Assembly: GCA_947652605.1 (NCBI GenBank)
Contig: OX393577.1
Coordinates: forward strand, 63,388,108-63,452,107
Source of the DNA: Elmis aenea
Taxonomy: Eukaryota > Arthropoda > Insecta > Coleoptera > Elmidae
Length of the DNA: 64,000 bases
Direction of reading: 5' to 3'
Numbering within the stretch: the first letter of the stretch is position 1; every line of letters begins with the position of its first letter. Position numbers and translations under genes: made by a program. The notes under the pieces are model-generated. The model had not been told where the DNA came from and ran no database searches. It worked only from the letters and a program-made list of their open reading frames with translations. This document shows positions 21,365-33,344 of the stretch, one piece after another.

Positions 21365-22190
21365 CACAAGGAAGCTTAAGGAAATTGTAACGCAACTACT
21401 GAATAAGTGTATAAATAAAAATAATATTCCAAAAAATGGAAAGCAATATATACACTCTCCAATTTGCGGACGACCAATAGTCCAAGATAAGGATGACCAC
21501 CAATACATGGCAAGGAAAATTAAAGAAGAATACGAAAAAGTGAAGCTTTCAATGAATATGAAAAAACTAAATACCTCTGTATTGGGGGAGAATCCGGGGA
21601 CCTAGAATTAGAAAGAGGAGAGAAATTATTTAAATGCAATGGCTACCAATACCTGAGTGTAAAAATTCAAGATGATGGAAAGGACGAAAAAGAAATTCGA
21701 CAACGAATATGACAAGAAAGAAGAGATCAAAAGGCTAAATGGAATATGGTGGAGCAAAGAAATAACAAAGAAGAGAAAATACAACATATACAACACAGTT
21801 ATTAAAAGTATAGTGTAGTATGAAGCAGAAGCATGGAGGTGGATGTTCTAAGAAGATCGTGTAAAATATCTAGACTAGATAGAGTACCGAACACAACTTA
21901 AAGAATTAATCGGACTGAGGGAAACTATGATACAAGAGACAGAAAGACGTAAACTAATTTGGTACGGACATGTAAGAAGGGGCAGACCATCTACTGCCAA
22001 AAGTAACGCCTGACTGGATATCTCCTGAAACGAGAAAACGAGGCAGACCCATGAAGACGTGAAGCGAGAGCATTCAGAGAGCTATGAGCGAAAGAAATCT
22101 GCAAGAGAACAGTGGGAGGATAGGAAAGGGTGGAGGAACAGTCTGGAGATCGGACAGACGCTATGGAACCGATTTATTTATATACATAGA
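21365..22190 (+). pseudogene. RTE-like LINE relic, internally deleted
   Basis: Plus-strand frames give KLKEIVTQLLNKCINKNNIP (21375-21435, the start of an RT domain), then directly YTLQFADDQ (motif C, about 21452), then QDKDDHQYMARKIKEEYEKV and YLCIGGE, LERGEKLFKCNGYQYLSV and KIQDDGKDEKEIRQRI, and faint remains of the C-terminal W-rich tail to about 22185. The fingers and palm regions with motifs A and B have been deleted between 21435 and 21450. Many stops and shifts; an old copy. Confidence 0.75.
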
Positions 22191-23529
22191 CTAATACATT
22201 AAAAGCCTAATTAAAAATTACTTTTTTTACTTTTTTGGAGGATCTCATATTGGAATAATCAAATATAAAATGAAGAGACAAAAGTCTTACAATTGGTGTT
22301 GCATTACGCAAGAAAAACTTTAAAAAAGTGGTTTTTAATTAATTGATATTCATAAGTAAATGATTTATATAATCCAAGAACTTATCAAAAATAGAAGTTC
22401 ATGTATCTAAACAACTTTATTAATATTTGTGTTGCATATGAAATTAATGTTAAAATATTACATACATTATTTAAGTTATTTTCTGCAAAAAAATCAAGTA
22501 CTTCTGATAATTGTGCGCTGAATTATAAATAGAAAACTGTACACATAAATAATGTGCAATATCGAATATATTTAGAACAAAAACGTACTCGCCATCAAAT
22601 TTTATTCTTTCCCGGAAATTGCCAATATTTCACTGGCTTAAAAATTGGTCGTAATCTTGTATAATAACGAGAAAAGTTGTTTTTCTCGGATTGATATAAA
22701 ACACGCGATAGCCTTGTAAATCCACCTACGTATTGGCTTTTTTCTTCATGAGCATTTCATATTTGTTACTCTAACGTGCGCCTGATATTTTTTCTATCCG
22801 AAATCGTCTCGAATATTTCTAATTTAAATGCATGTGCTGTCCTCTTGCGCTGTTTAATTACTATTAAATAAAACTCAGCGAGAAACGTCCAGGGCCAGAC
22901 TGTTTAAACGGCTTTGAGTGGTAATTATCAAGGGAATTCGTCGACTTAGAAGGGTTGACATTGGACCTTCTGCAAAAACCTATTCGGACTCTAAGGTTGA
23001 CTTGTGGGTTGGTCATCCATTATTTTCAACTTGCGGATAGAAACACTGTTTTATTTGGTGGTTACCTGCAACGTGCCACCTGATACTAAATTCATTTATA
23101 AACGTTAAGCTGTAACAGATATAAAGTATTAGCGAGTTAAAATTTTGAGGAAAAATTGACAGGGAATAATAAATTGAAATGTGGAAGTTCTTAAGGGAAA
23201 ATTTACTTGGATTTGATGCTACTTTTAGGACAAATTCACAGGCCGACATGATTTTTGTTTTGAATTAGATTGGTGTTATTTACTAATTCGGTGGAGCTGA
23301 TTACGAATCTGCTTTTAGTTTTTTGATATCACATCAGGTTTTCACACAAAAGAATTTTTTAATAAATTGGTTCGGCTACGCTAGCTGTGCAGGTACGACG
23401 CGACGTCTTGTACACCCGATCATAATGGTCCGAAGGCTTGCTACTTATTACCTGATGTCCCGGTTTCCCGGATTTGTAACAGTTAGAAATCAGTCAAAAT
23501 ACAATAACAATACTTTTATTAATCCTTTA
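22191..23529. other. Stretch without recognised features
   Basis: About 1.3 kb; short frames at 23013-23249 (-) and 23323-23535 (+) are not recognisable. Confidence 0.5.
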
Positions 23530-24400
23530 ATGTAAATTATTATGCAAATAGTGTTTTGTTTAAATATTTTTAAAAATAAACTACTTTATTTTTTGTTTTT
23601 TGAAGACACATTAACCTGTTTCTCCATTTTCCTGAAAAACTTGATGTGATAGCGAAAATTTGTGTGTCCCAAAGAATTCAGAGGATGTTATTTATATAAG
23701 AACAGCAATTCTAATATAAATTATAAAACAGTTTTTTGTTTAAATAGTTTTGAAGTAAAAAAATATTCTTTTAGACTTATTAATCTTTTTTTCCCATTTT
23801 GCTGAAAAACTTAATGAGATAGCAAAAAACTGCGTGTGCCATTGGTTTTAGAGCATGTTATTTATATTAAAACAGCAATTCTAATATAAATTATACAAAT
23901 AGTTTTTTGTTTAAATAGTTTTGAAATTTAATATTTTTTTGTTGAGAATCATTAACCTGTTTTTTGTTTTTCTTTTTTGTTGAAAAACTTGATGTGATAG
24001 CAAAAATCTGTGTGCGCTATTGAATTCAGAGCATGTGATTTATGTAAGAACAGCAATTATAATTTAAATTGTGCAAACAGTTTTTTGTTTAGATAGTTTT
24101 GAAATAAATTTTTAGAGACTCATCAATATTTTTTTCCATTTTGCTGATAAACTTGATGAGATAGCGAAAATCTGTGTGTGCCATTGAATTCAAAGCATGA
24201 AATTTATGTAAGGACAGCTATTCTAATATAAATTATACAAACAGTTTATTGCTTAGATATTTTTGAAATTTAATTATGTTGTTTTTCTTTAAAAACTCAA
24301 ACTGTTTTTCCATTAAGTTGAAAAACTTGAAGTAATAGCGAAAAACTGCGTGTTCTATTGAATTCAGAGCGTGTAATTTATATCAGAACAGTTAACAAAA
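23530..24400. repeat. Tandem array, five ~170-bp AT-rich units
   Basis: The marker CTTGATGTGATAGCGAAAAT recurs near 23640, 23810, 23988, 24152 and 24326, giving spacings of 170, 178, 164 and 174 bp. Each unit also contains a CAGTTTTTTGTTTAAATAGT-like run, an AACAGCAATTCTAATATAAA-like run and GAATTCAGAGCATG. Units differ by perhaps 15-20%, so the array is not newly amplified. The period is close to one nucleosome repeat, as in many satellites. No coding capacity. Confidence 0.88.
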
Positions 24401-26224
24401 TTAAAACAACGTTCACAAAGTTCTGAAATGTCGGCCTGTGTTATTATTCAGCACTGCTCCTGATGCTCTACAAAATCTTTGCATTTTTGTATCTGCAAGG
24501 GTTAACTGACTAAACAAAAAACAACCCACTTATCCGAAAAATTGGACTTACAAATGTTTATATTCCACAAATAAAAGCCAGAAATAGGGCAGTTGGTAGT
24601 TAAAATAAACTAAGTCGATTCAAAAAGGTCATGTTAGTGTAAATTTTGAGCTCTGGGGCTAAACAGAGATCTGCACGTGAAATCTAACTTTTCCCCCGAG
24701 AACTGACTTCGTTGTCCTTCTACGCTGGGCAATAGAAGAAAACAGTTCTCAACTGTTTTAAATTTTGAACAGCCTGTTATCTTTAGCTTGTTTTTCCTGT
24801 TAATTAAAAACATTATGCGTAAAGTTACAAAAATGTGCGAATTTTTATTAGTGATGTTTCTGTTTCAGCCACTTGTAAGTTTGAATGGATTTTAAATATT
24901 TATGTAAAGCTGTTTTGTAAAAGAGCATTGTGGAATAAATTATGCAGGAAGGTTATGCATTTCTTGGAACGCTGCCGTTATGAAATTTTGCATAGAATGA
25001 AAGTTGGATAATGCAGCACAAATTATGTATTAGATAACTTAATGACGTTTAATTTTTTGGCTAAAAAAAATATTTCTACGGACAGTTTGGTTAGGGGTAA
25101 AGGGGTGTTAAAATTTAGTTATATGAAAATCTCTAATATTTTCTTGCGGTAATATTTAGCTTGCTCTTAGTAATTTCTTGCATTATTTAACTTGCTCTTA
25201 CTACGTATTCAAATTTACATTATAAGGTTGTCTTGAAATAATTGCTTGTTGTAGATTTCGACGAATTAAATGCGATAGGCGATCTAGAATTTGTTAAGTT
25301 TCATGTTTATCTGTCTGTGAAAAGACTTTTCCCAAAGTCCTTTGAAGTATAAAAATATTCCCTTTGTCCAAACGAATCCTCTTTGTGGATACAAAGTATA
25401 TGACCAGAAACGGATGTCGTAAATATTATACTACTTGCATTAAAAGTTTTACAATGTGCTTAAACAAAAACAACAAAGTCGCTGTTATTCAAAAACATGT
25501 ATTGATCTAAACGTCTTGGTATTTTAGATAAAAATGCGGTTATATTAAATTTGCAACATAGTTTTAAGTTTTAAGGATATATTTTGTTATGTAGTTTTAA
25601 CAACAATTAAATTATTGAGTTATCTGTCTTTTATCAATGCAATGATGTACAATCTTTTGATTTTTAGGGTGTCATGTCTTTCTTGATTGGTTGTCATGCA
25701 GTTTAAAGATGATTATCCATTTTTTTATCATTCTTGGTTAAAAAAATACGCCCCTTTTAAAATCTGATTTAAATATAGAATTGTTATAATAATACTCTTT
25801 TTTTTTAATTTTTATTATTACTAATGTGAAGTAGTATACTAAAACCTTGATGTCCTCTTTTATAGGAGCTGACACCTTCCACATTTTAAGTTATTTAGAT
25901 TTTAAGGAAAATGTTAGTTGAATGGAAGTAAAAATCGTCAAAAAAATTATTTTCCTGTCAGTCCATAAAAATAGCAAACGGCATAGATTTTCAGGTACAT
26001 TTTATTTAATCTGTTAAATACACTGCACATTTGGCTGATCATACCCTAAGGTTTATCTTGGTAACATTTTTTGCGTTCAAACTATAGCTAATACAGCTCA
26101 TCCCTTTGTTTAATACTTAAAGACCTTTTCATCTGTAGTTAAGATAAGAATATAATTTAACGAATCTAAGTCAGTCCATATTGACTTAACCAACAAATGG
26201 CTATAATACACTCCGTTAATCATA
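24401..26224. other. Stretch without recognised features
   Basis: 1.8 kb of AT-rich DNA with no recognised gene or element. Confidence 0.5.
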
Positions 26225-26730
26225 AATGGTCAGATAATACCATAGGCCAAAACAGTCAAATACCTGGGCTTAACACTTGACACTAAACTTCGTTGGAAAA
26301 CTTATGTCAGAAAAATAGAGAGGAGCAGGGTATTAGATATCGAAAAATGTATTGGCTGTTATGAAGAAACTCTACTCTGTCAGTACACAATAAGCTTCCA
26401 CTATGGAAGCACATATTAAAATCAGTGTGGATGTATGGTATGCAGCTCTGGGGTTGTACCAAAAAAGCAACATTAAAATAATCCAAACTTTTTAAAACAA
26501 AGTATTAAGGAACATTGTAGATGCACCCTTGTACATTAGAGATGACGATCTCCATAGCGACCTTTGTGTTAAGTTTGTGGAAAGCGAAATTCAGAAATTT
26601 GTGGAAGGTTTCGAAGGAAGAATGCTGCAGCATATATGATATCCAGCTTCTTGATAACGCGAACATAGTAAGAAGGCTCAAGAGGAAAAATCCTTTGAGT
26701 TGGTGTAATGTGACATTGATTGTGTAAAAA
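26225..26730 (+). pseudogene. Jockey-clade LINE C-terminal relic
   Basis: Plus-strand frames give AKTVKYLGLTLDTKLRWKTY (about 26247-26310), LWKHILKSVWMYGMQLWG (26400-26455), then LYIRDDDLHSDLCVKFVESE and IQKFVEGFEGRMLQHIYD (26520-26640) and LLDNANIVRRLKRKNPLSW to about 26705. KYLG..LD..L.W, YG.QLWG and RND.(L/I)H.DL....V are the conserved thumb and C-terminal blocks of Jockey LINEs. Three frames are used, so it is broken. An A-run at about 26725 may mark the 3' end. Confidence 0.8.
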
Positions 26731-28645
26731 AAAAACACAGCGTCAGTGCTTGTGTTAGTTTGTGCACAAGAATAGAGTGCCCTCAATGTTAGAACAGCTA
26801 GGTGAAGTCAATGTGATTCTTAGATCTAAACTTCCCTAGTATACTAGGAATAGATTTAAGTCTAAGACTAGATCGTAATATTATTTTGAAGTTCTAAGCG
26901 ATTAGTAGATAAAATTATCAGTAATAAACAAAAAAAAATTGCAACAATTTTCGCAGGAAATTGTTGCATAGAGATTACTAAAAAACTGCTTTTTGCAAAA
27001 TTTTCATAATCTTTGAATAACCACAAGTTATGTTTAATACTTGTCATTAACAATAAATTATTTATTAATATTATGTTGGAAACATTGTTAAGATGGTGTA
27101 TATAATCTTAATTTAACAATATAAATAACTTTTTAATATGTGTTTTTGTGACTATCAATACAGTTAAAGAGAATTATGTTTGTTAGTATTGGCAGCGCTA
27201 TTCTTGTTGTAAAATAGTTTTTTTTTATTGCACACCATCAAAAAACCATTGAATTTTGCTTAAAACTTTATCACAACTCTGTATAGCAACGTAAAACGAT
27301 TAAAAATTGGCACATAGGGCGCACGCAACTAATTAACTCTTATCTTAACCTTTTAATATTAATAATCCAGTAGGGTTAAAACAACGAAACGTGGCCATTA
27401 TCAAACGTATTGTGTAAATGGTCTAATCGGATCTAAAATCACGTTGCCGTGCAAAAGTGCACTGAAACAAAAGCTCCGATCGTGGATAGAAATCCAACCG
27501 CTCGGTGTACGATTGAATAGGGCCAGAGGTTGTGCTACAATTTTAATTATGTACAGGTTGGGTAAGGCCACGCACAAAGAGCTCGCTTGAATTTAAAACC
27601 GCTCTGTGTAAAATATCATAGCGAGCTGTGCAAATGAATCCCTGCACGGAGATTAGACCCGTCGGCGATACACAACAAATCTAGTTTTGTAGCGAACGAT
27701 GAGCAATAATCGTCCTGTGTTATCCTTCAGTGAAGACGGTAGTTGTAATAAATTTGTTCGCTTTGATAAACTTCTACCTTCATCATTATTTTTTGTGGAA
27801 GCTTGTTTCAGCGAACTGAGATTTTGAACGTTAGTTGTTTTGGGTACAGCAGCCCTAAAATAATTGAATTTAGTAAATCAAAAGTTGTTTTGGAGGTTAA
27901 ATAAGTTTAATAATATTTTTTCGAATAATCTCAAAATACGTCTAGTTTCAAGACTCTTCTCTTCGTCAGTAGCAATAAATAAATAAATAAATAAAAAGAT
28001 GAAGAAGATCAAAACACGAGATTTTTGAATCTGATCTTTCATCAGTATAAGATACCCTTTGAAAAAAATACTTACTATTATTTATATTAATAAAGGAGTC
28101 GCAGAAACAGTCAATTATTGTGTTGTTGTTTTTACTTTTTACATGGTTCTTAAACATTGAAATACAAATAATTTACGAGAAGGTATTAAACTTTGCACTT
28201 ATTTAATTGTATTCATTGTATTTGTCTGAAAGTTCATTAGCTTATAGTAAAAAAATCCGAAAAGAAATAAAAAAGTTGAATATCGTAAAAACTAAGCAGA
28301 ATCTAACATCACTGTGCTATTTCTACTCAAATCTTTATTTTAAATACCCAATTCTGGCAGTGAATAAGACGAAAATTGGAGATTGAACTTGAAAAATGTT
28401 ATTACGAATTGTTCAGGATATTGCAGGAACTCCTTTTTACATCAAAACAAAATTATATATGTTTGAAAAGTCATTTTATCGCATTATGAACTAATACATT
28501 ATATTTCAAATATGCTAATTAAAATTTTGAAGTGTACAATGTTCTAAATATTACCCCACTCAGCTTAACACTAATTAATTTGAAATATTTAAGAATTAGA
28601 TTTGTCAGATTGAAAATCGTGATTTTTGTATTACATCTTAAAAAA
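26731..28645. other. Mostly unassigned; (AAAT)n microsatellite
   Basis: A short AAAT microsatellite lies at 27974-27996. The block 27400-27790 is less AT-rich than its surroundings, but shows no frame or RNA that I can name. Confidence 0.5.
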
Positions 28646-29095
28646 AAGCTACATTTGTTGTATGTATTCCTTCTCTATTTTTCTTTTAAACCCTTTCTCT
28701 CTTGCTAATAAGGCTAGATCGTCGGCATATACTACTATTTGTGCTGATTTTTCAATTATAGTCCCTTTTATTCCACATTTTCTAATTATATCTTCTAACG
28801 CTATATTGAATATTGTCGCTGATAGCCTATCGCCTTGCTGGGCTCCTTTGTTTAACTCGAATTCTTTTGAGATTCCTTCGTGCTATAGCATTGCTGCTCT
28901 TGATCCTTCCATAGTCATTTCTATTAATCTTACTAGTTTGTTTGGGGCTCCCATTTCTTCTGCATCTGTATAAATATTACAATTCGTCTTAGGCTATCAA
29001 ATGCCTGCTTAAACTTAATAAAAACTATTTGTAGTTCAACGTTATTCTCATAGCATTTTTCTATTATCTGGTTTAGCATACTCAAATAAATCAAG
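28646..29095 (-). pseudogene. RTE-like LINE RT fragment, motifs A to C
   Basis: The minus strand gives LNQIIEKCYENNVELQIVFI and KFKQAFDSL (motif A, about 29000-29085), then MGAPNKLVRLIEMTMEGSRA, FELNKGAQQGDRLSATIFN (motif B, about 28810-28870) and QIVVYADDLALLARE (motif C, about 28700-28750). The order and spacing are those of RTE-like RTs. There are at least one frameshift near 28970 and one stop near 28880. Endonuclease and C-terminus are absent. Confidence 0.82.
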
Positions 29096-29744
29096 CGTTT
29101 ATAGTTTATGTGTGTTGTTTTAGATTTAGCTCTGCATTTCCAATGAAATTAATTAGTGACCTTTTAAAGGAAAATAAATATCGTGATGAACTGGTATTGT
29201 CTGGAAAACATTGAGAAACTTTGAATAGTTGTCTTTGTTTATACGCAAGCATTTGAATGCGAAAACATAACTCTGCAGCCATGTAGCAGATGATAATGCT
29301 CATGTTTAATGTCAAAACACGAATTAACATTTGGAATTTGAATCATATCTTGGGTAACATTTACGCATTTAGCTAATTAACCTTCATAATGTTTACAAAT
29401 CGTTTTTGTACACAATGATTCCGTTTATTGATGTTACATTTCAGTGGCCACAAAATCCATTTGCTTGTTCTTATTTTTAAATAAAAAAGATATGATTTGT
29501 TTGATGTTACTTAATAAAGATCGTTAAATATAGATTTAACTGGATTTTCTTTTATATAAAAAAAACTCGAATGTAGTATGAGTTTTACGATAAAAGTCCC
29601 TATTTTTGATATTTATTGCCAGTATATTTAGATTTGCTAATATTCTGTCTGTTATAAAAAAAAAGACCAATAAAAATGTTCCAAAACACGCCATGGCCTC
29701 GTTTCAACGATTCTTAATACAAGAACAACATTTAAAACTTTTTT
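29096..29744. other. Stretch without recognised features
   Basis: AT-rich sequence between LINE fragments. Nothing was recognised. Confidence 0.45.
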
Positions 29745-29910
29745 TTTGTCGTAATATTGTTGTAAATATGATCAATTTATATTTAATGGCCAATGCTGTT
29801 CTCATAAAAATATTTTTGTTTTATTTACTTATAAGCAGATCATTATTTTTGTACTTTAGGCTATAGGTCGTTGGGAAATATCAAATGCCGAATACATTTT
29901 TGTTAAACAA
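29745..29910 (-). repeat. Direct repeat (probable LINE 3' UTR), copy 1
   Basis: About 165 bp matching 30228-30395 in the same orientation at roughly 85% identity, with shared blocks TTTAATGGCCAAT, GATCATTATTTTTGTACTT and GGCTATAGGTCGTTGGGAAA. It lies just 3' (minus strand) of one RT fragment, and its partner lies just 3' of another, so the pair most simply are 3' untranslated regions of two copies of one LINE family. Confidence 0.65.
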
Positions 29911-29934
29911 AAAATGTATTTCAAGTTTAATTTA

Positions 29935-30227
29935 CTTGTACGTATGGAATTTTTCAATTCCCATGTTTTTTTGTCGTGGTCCATGATTCGCAATCATATG
30001 TTAAGGATGGGGTTAAACACTTTGCGATATATCTCTACATTCGTTTTTTTGGGTATCTCTGTTTTTTCAAAGAAGTGTTTATCGCCAAAAATAGCCTATC
30101 TGCTAGGCGTATTTTCACTTTATTTCTCTATTTATCTTTCCCTTAGTGTAAATGCACTTCTAGGTATTTATTTGTAGCTTTAATTTGTTCTACTTGTATC
30201 CCATCCGGGCTTAGATTTTTTCGGCGT
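29935..30227 (-). pseudogene. RTE-like LINE C-terminal fragment
   Basis: The minus strand reads NLSPDGIQVEQIKATNKYLE, KVKIRLADRLFLAINTSLKK and YIAKCLTPSLTYDCESWTTT. VEQ...(Y)KYLGV, R......L..A.N.......KK....IY...L.PTL.YG.ESW is the thumb/connection region of RTE-like LINEs. It has stops and frameshifts and ends soon after CESW, next to the 3'-UTR-like repeat at 29745-29910. Confidence 0.75.
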
Positions 30228-30395
30228 AATAATATTGTAAACATTAACAATATATATTTAATGGCCAATACTGCTCTCATGAAAATATGTTTGTTTTATT
30301 TACGTAAAAGTAGATCATTATTTTTGTACTTCAGGCTATAGGTCGTTGGGAAATACCAAATGTCGTATAATTTTTTGTTAAACAAATATTTTATA
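30228..30395 (-). repeat. Direct repeat (probable LINE 3' UTR), copy 2
   Basis: Partner of 29745-29910, placed just 3' (minus strand) of the longer RT relic at 30400-31685. Confidence 0.65.
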
Positions 30396-30399
30396 CTTA

Positions 30400-31685
30400 T
30401 CCTCCTCACCCTCATCTACCATAAAAGTAGAGTTGACTATCTTTTTCCAATTACTTCTATTTATTGCCTTGCGTCTCGCTTCAGTTTCGGTTAGTTTTCG
30501 CTCCTTCAATGCATCTGTCACTCCTGTATTCCATTTTCTCCTGGGTCTACCTTCCTTCTCTTGCTATTTCCATCTCCCATATTTTTTTTACCACACTTTT
30601 CTCGTCCATTCTCACCAACTGTTAATTGTTGTCCTTCTATTTTTTGCACTACGCTTCTAACTTTTAAGTCTTTCCTTATTAAATCACTTCTAATTTCATC
30701 CAGTCTTGTCACTCCCGCGATTTTTTTAAGTACTTTCATCTCCCATGCGTCGAGTTTTTTAGTTATGATCCAGGACTCGCTTCCTATACATGAGTATAGG
30801 TAGGTACCAAGATTGATTCATATCTTCAGATTTTTGTCTGTTAAAAAAAGGCTTATACAAGGTTTTATTATAGAGCGCCATGTTTTTTTTGTGCCCTGTT
30901 TAGTATCTCCTCCTTAAGTCTTCCATATGTTCGCGTATATGTTCCTAAGCATTTTAATCTGTTAAGTTTCTTTTATTTCTTCTCCCCTTAGTTGTATCTT
31001 TATACCTTCTATCCTGTTTGCAATTCCTATAATCTCTGTCTTCTCCGTGTTTATATTTAGCCCATTCCATTTTCTCCTGTAGGTCTTTCTTATTGGTTGC
31101 AAATATTAATTGGTCATCGGCATACAATAGTTCGTTCAAGAACACCGGACGAAGTTTTCTCAATCCTTGGTGTGTTTTTCTTAGACCTTGGTTTTACCTC
31201 TTTGGATATTTCGTCCATTATTCTAATAAAGAGTAGAGGACTAAGTACACCTCCCTCTCTTACACCTATCTTGTTAAGAATCTATCAGATGTTTTCCCGT
31301 TTACTCATGCTACATTTTCAGTAGTTCAGTATATACTTTTAATAACTTCAGTTAGCTTTCTGTTTACGCGTATTTTGATTAGAACTTTCCAGATCTCTTC
31401 CCTTTTTATACTATCAAACGCCTTCTCTAGGTCCACTGCTCCCGTGTATACTTTATTTGTTGCTAAGGTTTTTTCAGCAATTTGCTTCAGTACGAATATC
31501 CAATCTTGTGTTGATCTGTTTGTTAGAAAGCTGCCTGTGTGTCGCTTAGTGTTTTTTCTATTTTCTCTTTAAGTCTTTCTTTTATGATACGTTCAAATAG
31601 TTTATAAGCAACGCAAAGTAGGGATATGTCTCTGTAGTTGTTACATTCGTTTATATTTCCTTTTAATATGACAAATTTATGGATT
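30400..31685 (-). pseudogene. RTE-like LINE relic, RT to C-terminus
   Basis: Read on the minus strand from right to left: NNYRDISLLCVAYKLFERII (about 31600-31655), VYTGAVDLEKAFDSIKREEI (motif A, 31385-31460), VRLNELLYADDQLIFATNKK (motif C, about 31085-31150; the published-style spacing to DLQEKMEW follows), then the thumb, and KVLKKIAGVTRLDEIRSDLI and VRSVVQKIEGQQL (30600-30740), ending KLTETEARRQ...NWKKIVNSTFMVDEGEED near 30410. All frames are used in turn, so it is a long-dead copy. Motif B is only faintly visible near 31200-31260. The 3' UTR appears to be the repeat at 30228-30395. Confidence 0.8.
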
Positions 31686-32754
31686 ACCATGTAATAAATT
31701 ATATTATATACAACGGCGCATAAAACAAAACTACATATTTAAACTTATTTAATAAAAACAAGAAGTTAAAACAATTTTGATGTAGCTCACTGCAATTTCT
31801 AGAACTAAAATCAACGCTTGTATTAACTGCTAAATTATACAACGGACCAAATTGCTTTAAAATGCGAATCTCAACTTGGAAACTCATTTGAACTACTTAC
31901 AACTTAATATAAACACACAAGTCGGTAATAAGTAAAAGTTGGAATAGTTTATTTATGTTTTTCCTTGCTTTACACTTGCTGAAATGTAGGTCACCCATTT
32001 TATCACGAAAACATACGAATTTTCACATTTTTCATGTTGAGCTTGGCTTATAAACTAAATTAATTAAATTATTGTTGGAACAAGCCCGGGGCCAGACTTG
32101 ATTTCGTTTGATGCTTATGTTAGTCAGGGTTGTTTAGTTATTTCATGTGTCGGTATTGTGGTGTTGATTTTAGGCTGTTATCTGTCTAGCCGCGTAATTT
32201 GGAAATGTAATATATCATTTTAGGTGAACTTGTTGAAATATGGGGTGATTACTTGTGTCTATCTTTACACAAGTCGGATTGAATGACAAGGGTTCGGTGG
32301 CTGATGACATGGATTATTTGTATTGCGAACAGCATTTGTTTACCAATTGTAATTATTTCTTGGGAGTGAGCGCATGGATTTATGCTATATACAGTGATGG
32401 GCAAATGTATGGAAACAGACAAAAATCTAGTATGCTAATAAAGATATTACAATGAAATTTAGTATCTGGCCGTTATCGTATGTTTCCAATTTAATGAAAA
32501 TATTAAAGTTCCAATACCACTTCCGGTTTAATCGGGTTTCAACCGGAAACGGACTAGAACTGTAAAAATTTTAATGAAAACTGTATTTTTTTTTATAATT
32601 TCAGTTTCCTGTTAAAGTTTACTTTTAATACGATCAAATCGTGTATCATAATAAGGTACAGTAAGAGATAAAAAAAATTTTGTACATAGTCTATTCTTAA
32701 AACAAAACAACCTTTTCTTGAACTGGGATAAAATTTTGTAGACTACAATTATTA
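31686..32754. other. Stretch without recognised features
   Basis: AT-rich, with a GTTGGAACAAGCC fragment near 32075 that resembles the end of the MITE at 3020-5061, and a CCGGTTTAATCGGGTTTCAACCGG-like palindrome near 32525. No gene is seen. Confidence 0.45.
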
Positions 32755-33344
32755 TTTATTTAGTCATGAGTCCTTCTACTGTTAGGTGTAGGACTGTTGA
32801 GTTGTGTTGTGCTGACTTTTTTTCATGTTTTTCTGTCCGTTGCTCCTTTTGTTTTACTTCGTCTTGCCAGGTTTTTCTCGATCTACCTCTTTTGTTTTAT
32901 CCCTGTGATCTTGCTTCATAGGCTTTTCTGGTTAACCTTTCTTTTTTCATCCTATAAATGTGACCCAACCATCCCAGTTGTCTTTCTTGTATTTTTGTTT
33001 CTACTGATTTTATCTTTAATTGTTCCCTATATGTTTGATTTCTGATTCTTCATTTTTGGTTTTTCCTTGGATTTTTCTTAGTAATCTCATTTCTGCTGCA
33101 TTCACTAGGCTACTATTATCGTTTGTGAGTGTCCACGTTTCTCTTCTGTATAAAAGTGTAGGACCTACTACCTTTTTCATCACTTCCACTTTTGCTGGTT
33201 TTGGGGCTTCTCTATTTCCAAAAAATGTTGTTCTTAAACTGTTAAATATTCTTCCCAGATTTCCTGTCCTATCGCTTATTTCCTTGTCCATTCCTCCATT
33301 TTTCTCTATGATCACTCCTAAATATTGAAAGGTTTCTACCTGTT
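32755..33344 (-). pseudogene. RTE-like LINE, 3' part (split by Jockey insertion)
   Basis: The minus strand reads ETFQYLGVIIEKNGGMDKEI, GNREAPKPAKVEVMKKVVGP and TLLYRRETWTLTNDNSS, then KIQGKTKNEESEIKHIGN, followed by a decayed tail and 3' UTR to 32755. It is the direct continuation of the frame that ends RLEQV at 35330: across the join, with one copy of the 7-bp duplication removed, codons read through Val-Glu-Thr-Phe. The 3' end carries a short potential hairpin. A 41-bp exact copy of this 3' end lies at 48419-48459. Confidence 0.88.

Noticed and set aside
29745..30395. A 165-bp LINE target-site duplication
   Set aside because: The two segments differ at about 15% of bases, while each lies where a LINE 3' UTR is expected.
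30433..30803. Overlapping plus-strand frames of 75-80 codons
   Set aside because: Antisense to the RTE-like LINE C-terminus on the minus strand.
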